Part shown: piece after piece, positions 16,017-25,353 of the stretch | How positions within the stretch are numbered: position 1 is the stretch's first letter | Layout of the letters: every line of letters begins with the position of its first letter | Assembly: GCA_050249835.1 (NCBI GenBank) | Contig: JBFWPT010000005.1 | Coordinates: 45,195 to 109,194, forward strand | Length of the DNA: 64,000 nucleotides | Origin: Miltoncostaea sp050249835 | GTDB taxonomy: Bacteria; Actinomycetota; Thermoleophilia; Miltoncostaeales; Miltoncostaeaceae | Reading direction: 5' to 3' | Position numbers and translations under genes: made by a program | The notes under the pieces: model-generated | Databases searched by the model: none | What the model was told of the DNA's origin: nothing | The model's input: the letters and a program-made list of their open reading frames with translations, nothing else

Positions 16017-18536
16017 ATGGCAATCGACCGCCACGGGCGCATCGAGCCGCGCGAGCTCGAGCGCGAGATGAGCTCGTCGTACCTCGACTACGCGATGAGC
16101 GTGATCGTGGGCCGCGCGCTCCCGGACGTGCGCGACGGGCTGAAGCCCGTCCACCGCCGGGTGCTCTTCGCGATGCACGACATGGGGCTGCAGCCCGACC
16201 GCGCCTACGTGAAGAGCGCGAACATCGTCGGCCGCGTGATGGGTGAGTTCCACCCCCACGGCGACTCGGCGATCTACGACACGCTCGTCCGCCTGGCCCA
16301 GGACTTCGCGTCCCGGTACCCGCTCGTCGACGGCCAGGGGAACTTCGGCTCGTCCGAGTTCGCCGCCGCCGCCATGCGGTACACCGAGGCCCGCCTCTCC
16401 CGCCTCGCCACGGAGATGCTGCGGGACATCGACGAGGACACGGTCGACGACGTCCCGACGTACGACGACCGCCGCTCCGAGCCGGTCGTGCTGCCCGCCC
16501 GGGTGCCCAACCTGCTCATCAACGGCTCGTCGGGCATCGCCGTCGGCATGGCCACGAACATCCCCCCGCACAACATCGGGGAGACGATCGACGCGGTGGT
16601 CGCCCTCATCGACGACCCGGCGATCGAGGTCGAGGGCCTCATGCAGCACATCAAGGCGCCGGACTTCCCGACGGGCGGCATCATCGTCGGCCGCGCCGGC
16701 GTGGTGGACGCGTACCGCACCGGCCGCGGCCGGGTGGTCGTGCGCGGGCGGGCCCACAACGAGCCCCTCAAGCACGGCCGCAACGCGATCGTCTTCACCG
16801 AGCTGCCGTACCAGGTCAACAAGGCCGAGCTCATCCGCAAGATGGCCGACCTGGCCAACGACAAGGTCATCCCCGAGATCGCCGACCTGCGCGACGAGAG
16901 CGGCCGCGACGGGGTCCGCGTGGTCGTGGAGCTCCGGCGCGACGCGGTCCCGATGGTCGCGCTCAACAAGCTCTACAAGCACACCGCGGCCCAGAGCACG
17001 TTCGGCGTCAACGCCATCGCCCTGGTCGACGGCGTCCCGCGCACCCTCGGCCTCAAGGACATGCTGCGCCACTACCTGGCGCACCAGAAGGAGGTCGTCA
17101 CCCGGCGCTCGCGGTACCGCCTCGCCCGCGCCGAGGCCCGCGCCCACATCCTCGAGGGCCTCCTCAAGGCGCTCGGCCACCTCGACGAGGTCATCGCGCT
17201 CATCCGCGCCGCGGCCGACCCCGAGACGGCCCGCGAGGGCCTCATGTCGCGCTTCGACCTCACCGAGGTCCAGGCGCGCGCGATCCTCGACCTGCGCCTC
17301 CAGCGCCTCACCCAGCTCGAGGCCGGGAAGATCCAGGCCGAGTACGACGAGCTGCAGCAGCGCATCGCCGAGCTGCGCGCGATCCTCGGCGACGAGGCCC
17401 GCGTGTACGCCCTCATCCGCGAGGAGCTGCTCGAGATCCGCGGCCGCTTCGCCGACGAGCGCCGCACCGAGATCGTGCCCGGCGAGGGCGACATCGACCT
17501 CGAGGACCTCATCGCCGAGGAGGAGATGGTCATCTCCATCTCCAACGGCGGCTACGTCAAGCGCCTCCCGGTCTCGACCTACCGGGCGCAGGGCCGCGGC
17601 GGCAAGGGCCTGCGCGGGGTGCGCCTCAAGGACGACGACTACATCGAGCACCTCTTCATCGCCTCGACGCACCACTACCTGCTGTTCTTCACGAACACGG
17701 GCAAGGTGTACCGGCAGAAGGTGCACGAGCTCCCCCAGGGCTCCCGCGACTCCCGCGGCCGGCACATCGCCAACATCCTCGCGCTGCACCCCGACGAGAA
17801 GGTGCGTGCGGTGTTCGCCACCCGCGACTACGGCGAGGGCAAGTACCTCGTGCTCGCGACCCGCGAGGGAATGGTCAAGAAGACCGAGATGCGCTCCTAC
17901 GACACCGTGCTGCGCGAGAAGGGCCTCACGGCCATCCAGCTGCAGGACGACGACGAGCTCGTGGGCGTCCAGCTCACCGACGGCGACGAGGACCTGCTCG
18001 TGGTGTCGGCCCGCGGCCAGGCCGCGCGCTTCTACGAGCAGCAGGTGCGCCCGATGGGCCGCGACACCCGCGGGGTCCGCGCCATGAACCTCGACGAGGG
18101 CGACCGGGTGCTCACCATCTGCGTCGCCCGCGACGACGAGGAGCTCCTCGTCGTGACCGGCAACGGGTACGGCAAGCGCACCCCGATGAGCGACTACCCC
18201 CGCAAGGGGCGCCCCACCAAGGGCGTGCGCACGATCAAGGTCACCGACCGCAAGGGCGAGCTCATCACCGCCCGCCCGGTGCGCGAGGGCCAGGAGCTTC
18301 TGCTCATCTCGCTGCTCGGCCAGGTCATCCGGATCCGGGTGGACGACGTGCGCCGCACGGGCCGCTCCACCGAGGGCGTCCGCGTGATGAACATGGCCGA
18401 GGACGACATCGTCTGCGGCGTCGCCTCCGTGGTGGAGCCCGGCGAGGCCGACACGGCCGGCACCGGCGATCCGTCCGAGGTGCCCGACGACACGGTCATG
18501 GACGGCGGCTCGCTGCCCGCCGGGGACGCCGGATAG
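16017..18536 (+). CDS. gyrA: DNA gyrase subunit A
   Basis: 839 residues. Catalytic Y122 lies in AAMRYTEARL. The quinolone region HPHGDSAIYD keeps S84 and D88 (E. coli S83/D87), the susceptible form. The C-terminal pinwheel has the GyrA box QGRGGKG near residue 525, which distinguishes it from ParC. The segment just before the tyrosine reads GQGNFGSSEFAAAAMRY; it is one residue shorter than usual and lacks the normal Asp-Gly-Asp or Asn-Asp. An acidic tail closes the protein. It sits 34 bases after gyrB and overlaps the ftsH start by one base. Confidence 0.97.
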   Translation: MAIDRHGRIEPRELEREMSSSYLDYAMSVIVGRALPDVRDGLKPVHRRVLFAMHDMGLQPDRAYVKSANIVGRVMGEFHPHGDSAIYDTLVRLAQDFASRYPLVDGQGNFGSSEFAAAAMRYTEARLSRLATEMLRDIDEDTVDDVPTYDDRRSEPVVLPARVPNLLINGSSGIAVGMATNIPPHNIGETIDAVVALIDDPAIEVEGLMQHIKAPDFPTGGIIVGRAGVVDAYRTGRGRVVVRGRAHNEPLKHGRNAIVFTELPYQVNKAELIRKMADLANDKVIPEIADLRDESGRDGVRVVVELRRDAVPMVALNKLYKHTAAQSTFGVNAIALVDGVPRTLGLKDMLRHYLAHQKEVVTRRSRYRLARAEARAHILEGLLKALGHLDEVIALIRAAADPETAREGLMSRFDLTEVQARAILDLRLQRLTQLEAGKIQAEYDELQQRIAELRAILGDEARVYALIREELLEIRGRFADERRTEIVPGEGDIDLEDLIAEEEMVISISNGGYVKRLPVSTYRAQGRGGKGLRGVRLKDDDYIEHLFIASTHHYLLFFTNTGKVYRQKVHELPQGSRDSRGRHIANILALHPDEKVRAVFATRDYGEGKYLVLATREGMVKKTEMRSYDTVLREKGLTAIQLQDDDELVGVQLTDGDEDLLVVSARGQAARFYEQQVRPMGRDTRGVRAMNLDEGDRVLTICVARDDEELLVVTGNGYGKRTPMSDYPRKGRPTKGVRTIKVTDRKGELITARPVREGQELLLISLLGQVIRIRVDDVRRTGRSTEGVRVMNMAEDDIVCGVASVVEPGEADTAGTGDPSEVPDDTVMDGGSLPAGDAG

Positions 18537-20512
18537 TGCCCGAGGCCTCCGGTCCACCCCCCGCGCCACGCCGCGGCGAGGCGGGCCGGGGCCCCGAGTG
18601 GCGGGTCGAGGGGGCCCCGCCCCCCGCGCCCCCGAAGGAGGAGGCCCGCGGCTCGCGGATGCCGCGCATGCCCGGCGGCGCCCGCTTCTGGTGGATCCTC
18701 CTCGCGCTGCTCGCCCTGAACTGGTTCATCGTCTCGCTGATCCCCGACCGGGAGAGCCGTCTCTCGGTGCCGTACACCGAGTTCCGGGAGCAGGTGCAGG
18801 CGGGGAACGTGTCCGAGGTCACCTCCCAGGGCGACACGATCCAGGGCGAGTTCAAGAAGGCCGTCACCTACCCGGCGGGGTCCGAGGAGTCGGACACCTC
18901 GTTCGAGACGCAGCGCCCGGCGTTCGCGGACGACGAGATCATGGAGCTCCTGATCGCGCAGGACGTCGAGGTCAACGCGAAGCCGGTCGACGAGGGCCGC
19001 TCGCTCTGGATCACCCTGCTCTTCTCGTTCGGCCCGGTCATCCTGCTGGTGCTGCTGTTCGTGTTCCTCATGCGGCGCGCCGCGGGCGGCGCGGGAGGCG
19101 CCCTCACCGGCCTCGGCCGCTCGAAGGCGAAGCGCTACGACGCCTCCGCGCAGCGGGTCACCTTCGAGGACGTCGCCGGCATCGACGAGGCCGAGGACGA
19201 GCTCGTCGAGATCGTCGACTTCCTCAAGAACCCGGGGAAGTACCGGCGCCTCGGCGGGCAGATCCCGCGCGGCGTGCTGCTCTCCGGCCCCCCGGGCACC
19301 GGCAAGACCCTGCTCGCCCGGGCGGTCGCCGGCGAGGCGGACGTGCCCTACTTCTCGCTCTCGGCCTCGGAGTTCGTGGAGATGATCGTCGGCGTGGGCG
19401 CGAGCCGCGTCCGCGACCTGTTCGCCCAGGCGAAGGAGACCGCCCCCGCGATCATCTTCATCGACGAGCTCGACGCCATCGGGCGCGCCCGTGGCGGCTC
19501 GGCGTCGCTCGGGGGCAACGACGAGCGCGAGCAGACGCTCAACCAGATCCTCACCGAGATGGACGGCTTCAGCGGGTCCGAGGGGATCATCGTGCTCGCG
19601 GCGACCAACCGCCCGGAGATCCTCGACGCCGCCCTGCTGCGGCCCGGCCGCTTCGACCGGCGGGTGGTCGTGAACCCCCCGGACCGCGACGGGCGGGCCG
19701 CGATCCTGAAGGTGCACCTGCGCGGCGTGCCCCTCGCCGACGACGTGATGGTCGACCAGCTCGCCCAGGCGACACCGGGGATGGTGGGCGCCGACCTGCG
19801 CAACCTCATCAACGAGGCCGCCCTCACCGCCGCGCGGCGCGACCACGAGCGGGTGCGGGCGGCCGACTTCACGGACGCGCTGGAGAAGATCGTCCTCGGG
19901 GCCGAGCGGCGCATCATGCTGTCGCCGGCCGAGCGCGAGCGCACCGCGTACCACGAGAGCGGCCACGCCCTGCTCGGCATGCTCATCCCGGGCGCGGACC
20001 CGGTCCGCAAGATCTCGATCGTCCCGCGCGGCCGGGCCCTGGGCGTGACCTTCCAGGCGCCCGACGCGGACCGCTACGGCTACGGGGCCGACTACCTGCG
20101 CGGCCGCATCGTCGGGGCGCTCGGGGGGCGGGCCGCGGAGGAGGTCGTCTACGGCGACAACACCACCGGCGCCGAGAGCGACCTGGAGCAGGTGACCAAC
20201 ATCGCGCGGCGGATGGTGGGCCGCTGGGGCATGTCCGAGGCGATCGGCCCGGTGTCCGTGCTGCCGGGGCCGGCCGACGAGCCGCTGCTGTTCCCGGGCC
20301 AGGGCGGCCAGGCCTCGCCCCACACCCAGGAGATCCTGGACCGGGAGGTCCGCCGGATCGTGGACGAGTGCTACGCCGAGGCCCTCCACAAGCTCCAGGC
20401 CAACCGCGACAAGCTGGCGGCCCTGGCCGAGGCGCTGCTGCAGCGCGAGACCCTGGACGAGGCCGACGCCTACCGGGTCGCCGGCATCCCCCGGGAGCCC
20501 GCGACGGCCTGA
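18536..20512 (+). CDS. ftsH: ATP-dependent zinc metalloprotease FtsH
   Basis: 658 residues. A Pro-rich cytoplasmic leader (1-45) precedes membrane segment FWWILLALLALNWFIVSLI; an external domain follows, then LWITLLFSFGPVILLVLLFVFL. The AAA domain has Walker A GPPGTGKT at 251-258, Walker B IIFIDELDAIG and the SRH ending RPGRFDRR. The zinc site HESGH is at 473-477. It degrades membrane and short-lived soluble proteins. The GTG start shares its first base with the gyrA stop; an internal ATG after the Pro-rich part is possible but the frame is open and coding-like throughout. Confidence 0.96.
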   Translation: MPEASGPPPAPRRGEAGRGPEWRVEGAPPPAPPKEEARGSRMPRMPGGARFWWILLALLALNWFIVSLIPDRESRLSVPYTEFREQVQAGNVSEVTSQGDTIQGEFKKAVTYPAGSEESDTSFETQRPAFADDEIMELLIAQDVEVNAKPVDEGRSLWITLLFSFGPVILLVLLFVFLMRRAAGGAGGALTGLGRSKAKRYDASAQRVTFEDVAGIDEAEDELVEIVDFLKNPGKYRRLGGQIPRGVLLSGPPGTGKTLLARAVAGEADVPYFSLSASEFVEMIVGVGASRVRDLFAQAKETAPAIIFIDELDAIGRARGGSASLGGNDEREQTLNQILTEMDGFSGSEGIIVLAATNRPEILDAALLRPGRFDRRVVVNPPDRDGRAAILKVHLRGVPLADDVMVDQLAQATPGMVGADLRNLINEAALTAARRDHERVRAADFTDALEKIVLGAERRIMLSPAERERTAYHESGHALLGMLIPGADPVRKISIVPRGRALGVTFQAPDADRYGYGADYLRGRIVGALGGRAAEEVVYGDNTTGAESDLEQVTNIARRMVGRWGMSEAIGPVSVLPGPADEPLLFPGQGGQASPHTQEILDREVRRIVDECYAEALHKLQANRDKLAALAEALLQRETLDEADAYRVAGIPREPATA

Positions 20513-20513
20513 C

Positions 20514-22565
20514 GTGATCGACCGCGCAGCCCTCCACGTCGGGCTGCGCGCCGGCGTCGCCCTCACCGCGGGCTTCGCCGTGGGGCGCTACGTCCTCGAC
20601 GAGCCCCAGTTCGCGGTCTTCGCCGCCTTCACGTCCCTGGCGCTCGTCGCCTACGCCGACTTCGGCGGCCCGATGCGCCGCCGCCTCGCCGCCCTGGTGG
20701 TCGCCACCGTCGTCGCCCTCGGTCTCGTGGCGGCCGGGACGGCCGTGTCCACGAGCGCGTCGGGCGCGCCCCTCCTGGTCGGCGCCGTGACCCTCGTCGT
20801 CGCCTACTCGGCGGTGCTCGGCGGGTACTTCGTCGCCGGCGCCAACGCGATCGTCCTCGCGGTCGTGCTGGCCGCGGGCATCCCGGCGCCCGACGACGCG
20901 CTCGGGTGGCGACTCGGCGGCACCGCGCTCGGGGGCGCCCTGGCGATCGCCGTGACCCTGACGATGTGGCCGCGCCGCCGCGACCCCGACCCCACCTCCG
21001 AGCTGGCCCGCGCCGCGGCGGCGCTCTCCCGCTGCCTGCCGGGTGGGGAGGGCGGGCCGCGCGCGCTGGACGCCGCCGCGGACGAGGTGCGCGCGCTGCG
21101 CGCCGACCTCGCCGGGCCCGGGGGGCCGCGGCCGGCCGAGCCCACCGCGCGGGACCGGGCGGTCCTGCGCCTCGTCTTCGACATGGACCGCCTCCTGGTG
21201 CGGATCGGCACCCTCCTGCGGCGCCCCGGTCCCCCGGCCCCCGATGCCGGCCCCCTCCTGCGCCGTGCGCGCGCCGACCTGTCGGGCGCGCCGGCGGGCC
21301 CGGAGCCGCCGGCGCTCCTCGACGCCGCCTGGGCCGGCGTGGCCGCCCACCCGCCGTCGAACCCGCCCGCCCTGGCCCGCGCGGTCGAGGACGTGGCCAT
21401 CGCGGGGGAGATCGCCCAGGCCGCCCGGCGCGCCGGGATGGACGCCGCGGTCGCCGCGGGCGGGCCGCCCCCGCCGGCCGACCCGCCGCCGCTCGCCGTC
21501 GCCCGGCGCCGCCTGCGGAACAACCTCACCCTCCGGTCCGTGCACCTGCGCAACGCCCTCCGGCTGGCCGTCGCGCTGGCCGTCGCGATGGCGATCGTGC
21601 AGGCGTTCGAGCTCTCCCACGGCTTCTGGGTGGTGCTCGCCACCCTCACCGTGGTCCACAGCGCCGCCTCGACCACGGGGATCACGGCCGGGCAGGTCCT
21701 GCTCGGCACCGCCGTCGGCTTCTGCCTCGGGATGATCATCGTGCTCGGCGCCGAGCAGGACGCCCATCTGTACGTCGTCCTCCTCGGGCTGGTCGTCCCG
21801 GCGGCCATCTACGCGGCCCGCGCCGAGGGGCTCGTGGCCGGGCAGGCGGGCTTCACGGTCGTGTGCGTCGTCCTGTTCGGGCTGCTCGCGCCGGAGACGT
21901 GGACCCTCGCCGCCGTCCGGGTGGAGGACGTCGTCATCGGGGCGGCCGTCGGCGTCGGCGTGGGGATGCTTGCCTGGCCCCGCGGCGCCGGCGGGTCCCT
22001 CCCCGCCGCGGTCGCGGAGGCGCTCGCGCGGGCCGCCGAGGAGGTGCGCGCCGCCGGGCGGGCCGCCCTCGGCGGGGAGGCGGCGGGCGCGGACCGGGCC
22101 GCCCTGCGGGAGGCCACGCTCGTCGCCGTCCAGCGGGCGGAGGACGACCTCGCCGTCGCGCTCGCCGAGCGCCACCCCCGCGCCGCCTCGCGCGGCACCT
22201 GGCCCGCCCTGCTCGGCGACATCGGCAGCCTCCGCTACTCGCTCGACTGGCTCGACGGGATCCCGCGCCCCCGCCCCTCCGGCGCCGGATCACGCGCGCT
22301 GGCCGCCTCCCTGTCCGACCGCCTGGAGGCGGTCACCGATCGCTACCGCGAGGTCGCCGCCGCCCTGGAGGCGGGACGGCCCGCGCCGGCCGCGCCCCCG
22401 GTGCCCGCCGACGACCCGGGGGTGGCGGCCGCGGTCGCCTCGGCCGGGGACGCGGACCCGCGCGGGCTCGTGGATTTGCTGGCCGTCCGGAGCTGGGTGC
22501 GGGAGGTCGAGTCCCGCCTGGTGCACATGACGGACCGGCTCGGCGCGGTCCTCCCCGGGCCGTAG
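20514..22565 (+). CDS. FUSC-family membrane protein
   Basis: 683 residues built as two halves, each a bundle of about six membrane helices (1-150 and 340-490) followed by a soluble helical part. The second bundle contains HGFWVVLATLTVVHSAAS and GFCLGMIIVLG, the fusaric-acid-resistance-like (FUSC/YccS) core. Related proteins are aromatic-acid exporters or aluminium/aromatic carriers, but substrates are not predictable from sequence. There is no membrane-fusion partner gene next to it, as expected for a single-membrane cell. It begins one base after ftsH, probably by read-through. Confidence 0.85.
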   Translation: MIDRAALHVGLRAGVALTAGFAVGRYVLDEPQFAVFAAFTSLALVAYADFGGPMRRRLAALVVATVVALGLVAAGTAVSTSASGAPLLVGAVTLVVAYSAVLGGYFVAGANAIVLAVVLAAGIPAPDDALGWRLGGTALGGALAIAVTLTMWPRRRDPDPTSELARAAAALSRCLPGGEGGPRALDAAADEVRALRADLAGPGGPRPAEPTARDRAVLRLVFDMDRLLVRIGTLLRRPGPPAPDAGPLLRRARADLSGAPAGPEPPALLDAAWAGVAAHPPSNPPALARAVEDVAIAGEIAQAARRAGMDAAVAAGGPPPPADPPPLAVARRRLRNNLTLRSVHLRNALRLAVALAVAMAIVQAFELSHGFWVVLATLTVVHSAASTTGITAGQVLLGTAVGFCLGMIIVLGAEQDAHLYVVLLGLVVPAAIYAARAEGLVAGQAGFTVVCVVLFGLLAPETWTLAAVRVEDVVIGAAVGVGVGMLAWPRGAGGSLPAAVAEALARAAEEVRAAGRAALGGEAAGADRAALREATLVAVQRAEDDLAVALAERHPRAASRGTWPALLGDIGSLRYSLDWLDGIPRPRPSGAGSRALAASLSDRLEAVTDRYREVAAALEAGRPAPAAPPVPADDPGVAAAVASAGDADPRGLVDLLAVRSWVREVESRLVHMTDRLGAVLPGP

Positions 22566-22568
22566 CCT
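22563..22568 (+). promoter_or_regulatory. Leaderless -10 of the secreted-protein gene
   Basis: TAGCCT overlaps the FUSC stop codon and ends six bases before the ATG at 22575, the same spacing as in front of dnaN. Confidence 0.4.
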
Positions 22569-22574
22569 CCCCGC

Positions 22575-23111
22575 ATGACCCGCTCCCGCGCCCTCCTCCT
22601 CACGGCGCTCGGCTGCGCCCTCGCCGCCACGCCGGCCCTCGCCCAGGACCCGGAGCCGCGGGAGATCCCGGTCGCCGAGGACGGGACCGTCTGCGGGCCG
22701 GGGAGCGCCACGGTCTCCACGCCGCGACTGACGGCGGAGGTGTCCGCCGTCTCCGGGAAGTGCGTGACCCCGGACCCCGACACCGGGCTGCCCCGGGCCA
22801 CCCTCCACGCGGACGGCGGCCTCCGCCCGCACGCCGGGACGCCGCGCCTGGTGCTCCGCCCCGGTGAGCGCGTCCGGTTCGCGTTCACGGGGACCCCCAC
22901 GGCGGTGGTGAGGCTGGAGGCGCGCCCCGGTCCGTCCGCGCAGGCGCGGACGCGCACCTACCGGCTCTCGCCCTTCGCCCCGGTCTGGAGGGCGCGCCCC
23001 GGCAGCGGCCTGCTCGTCGTCACCGCGACCCTCCCGGCGCCGACGCTCCTCGAGCGGTCCGGGACCCAGGTCGCCACGTACTTCACGACCTATCGGACGG
23101 TGAGGGCATGA
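22575..23111 (+). CDS. Secreted protein of unknown function
   Basis: 178 residues. A clear signal peptide (RSRALLLTALGCALAATPALA, shown here only as its span 3-23) ends with an AxA cleavage site before QDPEP. The mature part contains two cysteines (in DGTVCGPGS and SGKCVTPD) that could form a disulfide, then LRPGERVRFAFTG, which looks like a beta-strand segment of a small beta-sandwich. I do not recognise the family. Its stop overlaps by ATGA the start of a decayed copy of itself, so the two arose by tandem duplication. Confidence 0.7.
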   Translation: MTRSRALLLTALGCALAATPALAQDPEPREIPVAEDGTVCGPGSATVSTPRLTAEVSAVSGKCVTPDPDTGLPRATLHADGGLRPHAGTPRLVLRPGERVRFAFTGTPTAVVRLEARPGPSAQARTRTYRLSPFAPVWRARPGSGLLVVTATLPAPTLLERSGTQVATYFTTYRTVRA

Positions 23112-23531
23112 GCCCGCGCCGGCCCCTCGCCGTCGCCCTGCTCGGCCTCGCCGTCGCCGCCGGATACGCGGTGGTCCAGGAACCGCAGCACGGGACACGC
23201 CGCCCGCCCCGGACGGGACCGTCTGCGCACCCGGGACCGCGACCGTGACCACACCGCGGGTGGTCGCCGAGATGCCCCCGGTCTCGCGGGCCTGCGTGGT
23301 GCCGGGACAGCCCGGGACCCGCCTCGCGACGACCCACCTCCTGTCCGACGGCGGCGTCCGCCTGCTGCCGTCCACGCCCGCCTGGTCCTGCGCGCCGGCC
23401 GGCGCGTGCGGTTCGCGTTCACGGAGACGCTCGCCGAGACGGTGATCCTCGAGACCTGGCCGGGCCCGCCACCGGCCTCCGGCCGCCGGCCGTACTACCG
23501 CCTCTCGCCCGACCGGACGGTGAAGGCCTAG
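23108..23531 (+). pseudogene. Frameshifted tandem copy of the preceding secreted protein
   Basis: Three reading frames in turn match the intact neighbour. Frame A from ATG 23108 gives a signal-peptide-like start (PLAVALLGLAVAAGYA) and stops at about 23248. Frame B (from about 23212) reads DGTVCAPGTATVTTPRVVAE and SRACVVPG, matching DGTVCGPGSATVSTPRLTAE. Frame C (from 23379) reads RLVLRAGRRVRFAFTE and ends YYRLSPDRTVKA with TAG 23529-23531. Two frameshifts are needed, near 23195-23212 and at about 23377 in a C-rich run. Either a real pseudogene or sequencing errors. Its end is one base from the ku stop on the other strand. Confidence 0.75.
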
Positions 23532-23532
23532 C

Positions 23533-24525
23533 TCACGAGGCCTTCCGCTTGCGGGCGGGGGCCTTCTTCTTGGGGGCCTCCTCCCCGGCGGACCCCTCGC
23601 CGCCGCCCTCCACCTTGCGCAGGCGGCTCTGCTCGATGTCGAGCTGGTCGTCGTCCGTCGCGGCGGGCTTCTTCGCCCGGGAGCGGGAGGCCGGCTTCTT
23701 CGCCGCGGGCTTCTCCTCCTCCTCGGGGGAGGCGTCGTCGGAGTCCGACCCGCCAGCCGCCGCGAGGCTCGCCTTGAGGGCGGCCATCAGGTCGATGACC
23801 GGGGCCGGCGACTCGGCCTCCTCGGGCTCGGCGATCTCGGTGCCCTGGGCCTTCGCCTCCAGGAACTCCAGCAGCGCGGCCTTCGTCTGGTTCGGGTACT
23901 CCTCGGGCGCGAAGGGCTTCGCCAGCCCGGCGACGAGTTGCTGGGCCATCTCGAGCTCCTGGGCGGAGACGTCGACCTCGGCGAGCTTGTCGACGATCTC
24001 CTCCTTGTCCTTCATCCGGATGTCCTCCGGGTAGTACAGCGTCTCGAGCGTCAGCATCCCGTCGATCGGCCGCAGCAGCACCAGGTGCTCCTTGGTGGAG
24101 AGCACGAAGCGCCCGATGGCGGCGCGGCCCGACTCCTCCATGGCCCGGGTGAGCAGCTTGTACGGGCGCTCGGCCCGCTCCTGCGGGTCGAGCCAGTACG
24201 ACCGCTCGAAGTAGACCGGGTCGACCTCGGGCAGCTCGACGAACTGGAGGATCTGGATCGTCTTCTCCTGCCGGGCGGCGAAGCGCTCCAGCTCGGAGTC
24301 CTCGACCGGGAGGTAGCGGCCCTTCGAGACCTCCCAGCCCTTCACGGTCTCGTCGGTCGTGACCTCGACGTCGCGCTCGGGGTCCCAGCGCTTCTGCTTC
24401 ACCGGGCGGCCGGTCTCCCGCGACAGCGTCCGGAACGACACGTCGCTCCGCTGCTGGGCCAGCCCCACCGAGACCGGGATCGTGACCAGGCCGAACGAGA
24501 TGAAGCCGTTCCAGATCGCGCGCAC
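23533..24525 (-). CDS. ku: Non-homologous end-joining protein Ku
   Basis: 330 residues. The bacterial Ku core starts AIWNGFISFGLVTIPV and runs to about 250 with YYPEDIR and FLEAKAQGTEI. It forms a ring-shaped homodimer that holds broken DNA ends and recruits LigD. The C-terminal 80 residues form an acidic then Lys/Ala-rich tail (KKPASRSRAKKP, KKKAPARKRKAS), a feature of Ku proteins with extra DNA binding. No ligD is in the window. It lies 29 bases after the SPFH gene on the same strand, so it may share the nfeD transcript. Confidence 0.95.
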   Translation of the reverse strand: MRAIWNGFISFGLVTIPVSVGLAQQRSDVSFRTLSRETGRPVKQKRWDPERDVEVTTDETVKGWEVSKGRYLPVEDSELERFAARQEKTIQILQFVELPEVDPVYFERSYWLDPQERAERPYKLLTRAMEESGRAAIGRFVLSTKEHLVLLRPIDGMLTLETLYYPEDIRMKDKEEIVDKLAEVDVSAQELEMAQQLVAGLAKPFAPEEYPNQTKAALLEFLEAKAQGTEIAEPEEAESPAPVIDLMAALKASLAAAGGSDSDDASPEEEEKPAAKKPASRSRAKKPAATDDDQLDIEQSRLRKVEGGGEGSAGEEAPKKKAPARKRKAS

Positions 24526-24554
24526 GTCCTACCCCTTCCCCGTCTCCGTCCGGT

Positions 24555-25346
24555 CTAGCCCGTCCCGTTCGCGCCGTCGCGGCTCGGGACCCGCGACCCG
24601 ATGCCCGACAGCGCCTCCAGCATCTCCACCGGGAACGGCAGGATCAGCGTCGTCGTGCGCTCCGACGAGCCGATCTCGTTCATCGTCTGGAGGTACCTCA
24701 GCTGCAGCGCGCCCGGCGCGGCGCTGATGACCGCGGCGGCCTGGCCGAGCTTCGCGGAGGCCTCGTACTCACCGTCGGCGGCGATGATCTTCGCGCGCCG
24801 CTCCCGCTCGGCCTCGGCCTGGCGGGCGAGGGCCCGCTGCATGCTCTGCGGCAGCTCGACGTCCTTCACCTCGACGACCGAGACCTTCACGCCCCAGGGG
24901 TGGGTCTGCTCGTCGATGATCGTCTGCAGGCGGTCGTTGATCTGGTCGCGCTCCGACAGGAGCTGGTCCAGGTCCACCTGGCCGAGCACGCTGCGCAGGG
25001 TGGTCTGCGCGATCTGCGACGTCGCGACGAGGTAGTTCTCGACCTGCACGATCGCCTTCGACGCGTCCACCACGCGGAAGTAGGCCACGGCGTTCACCTT
25101 CACCGTGACGTTGTCCTTCGTGATGACCTCCTGCGGCGGCACGTTCAGCGTGACCGTGCGGAGGTCGACCTTCACGGCCTTGTCGATGAAGGGGATCAGG
25201 ATGAAGAGGCCGGGGCCCTTGATCCCGATGAGGCGGCCGAGCCGGAACACGACGCCCCGCTCGTACTCGCGGGCGACCTTCACGGCCGAGAACAGGAACA
25301 GCAGGCCGATGACCAACAGGATGATCACGGCATATGCAGCGGCCAT
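24555..25346 (-). CDS. SPFH/stomatin-like membrane protein
   Basis: 263 residues. One N-terminal membrane segment (AYAVIILLVIGLLFLFSAV) is followed by an SPFH domain: REYERGVVFRLGR, GPGLFILIPFID, VDLRTVTLNVPPQEVITKDN. A helical region rich in Ala/Glu (RALARQAEAERERRAKII) precedes a short tail. Such proteins form ring-like oligomers in membrane microdomains. The upstream gene, 7 bases away, is nfeD, the usual partner: the NfeD protease cleaves the stomatin C-terminus in archaeal examples. Eukaryotic and bacterial roles are in membrane quality control. Confidence 0.93.
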   Translation of the reverse strand: MAAAYAVIILLVIGLLFLFSAVKVAREYERGVVFRLGRLIGIKGPGLFILIPFIDKAVKVDLRTVTLNVPPQEVITKDNVTVKVNAVAYFRVVDASKAIVQVENYLVATSQIAQTTLRSVLGQVDLDQLLSERDQINDRLQTIIDEQTHPWGVKVSVVEVKDVELPQSMQRALARQAEAERERRAKIIAADGEYEASAKLGQAAAVISAAPGALQLRYLQTMNEIGSSERTTTLILPFPVEMLEALSGIGSRVPSRDGANGTG

Positions 25347-25353
25347 GTCGGCG

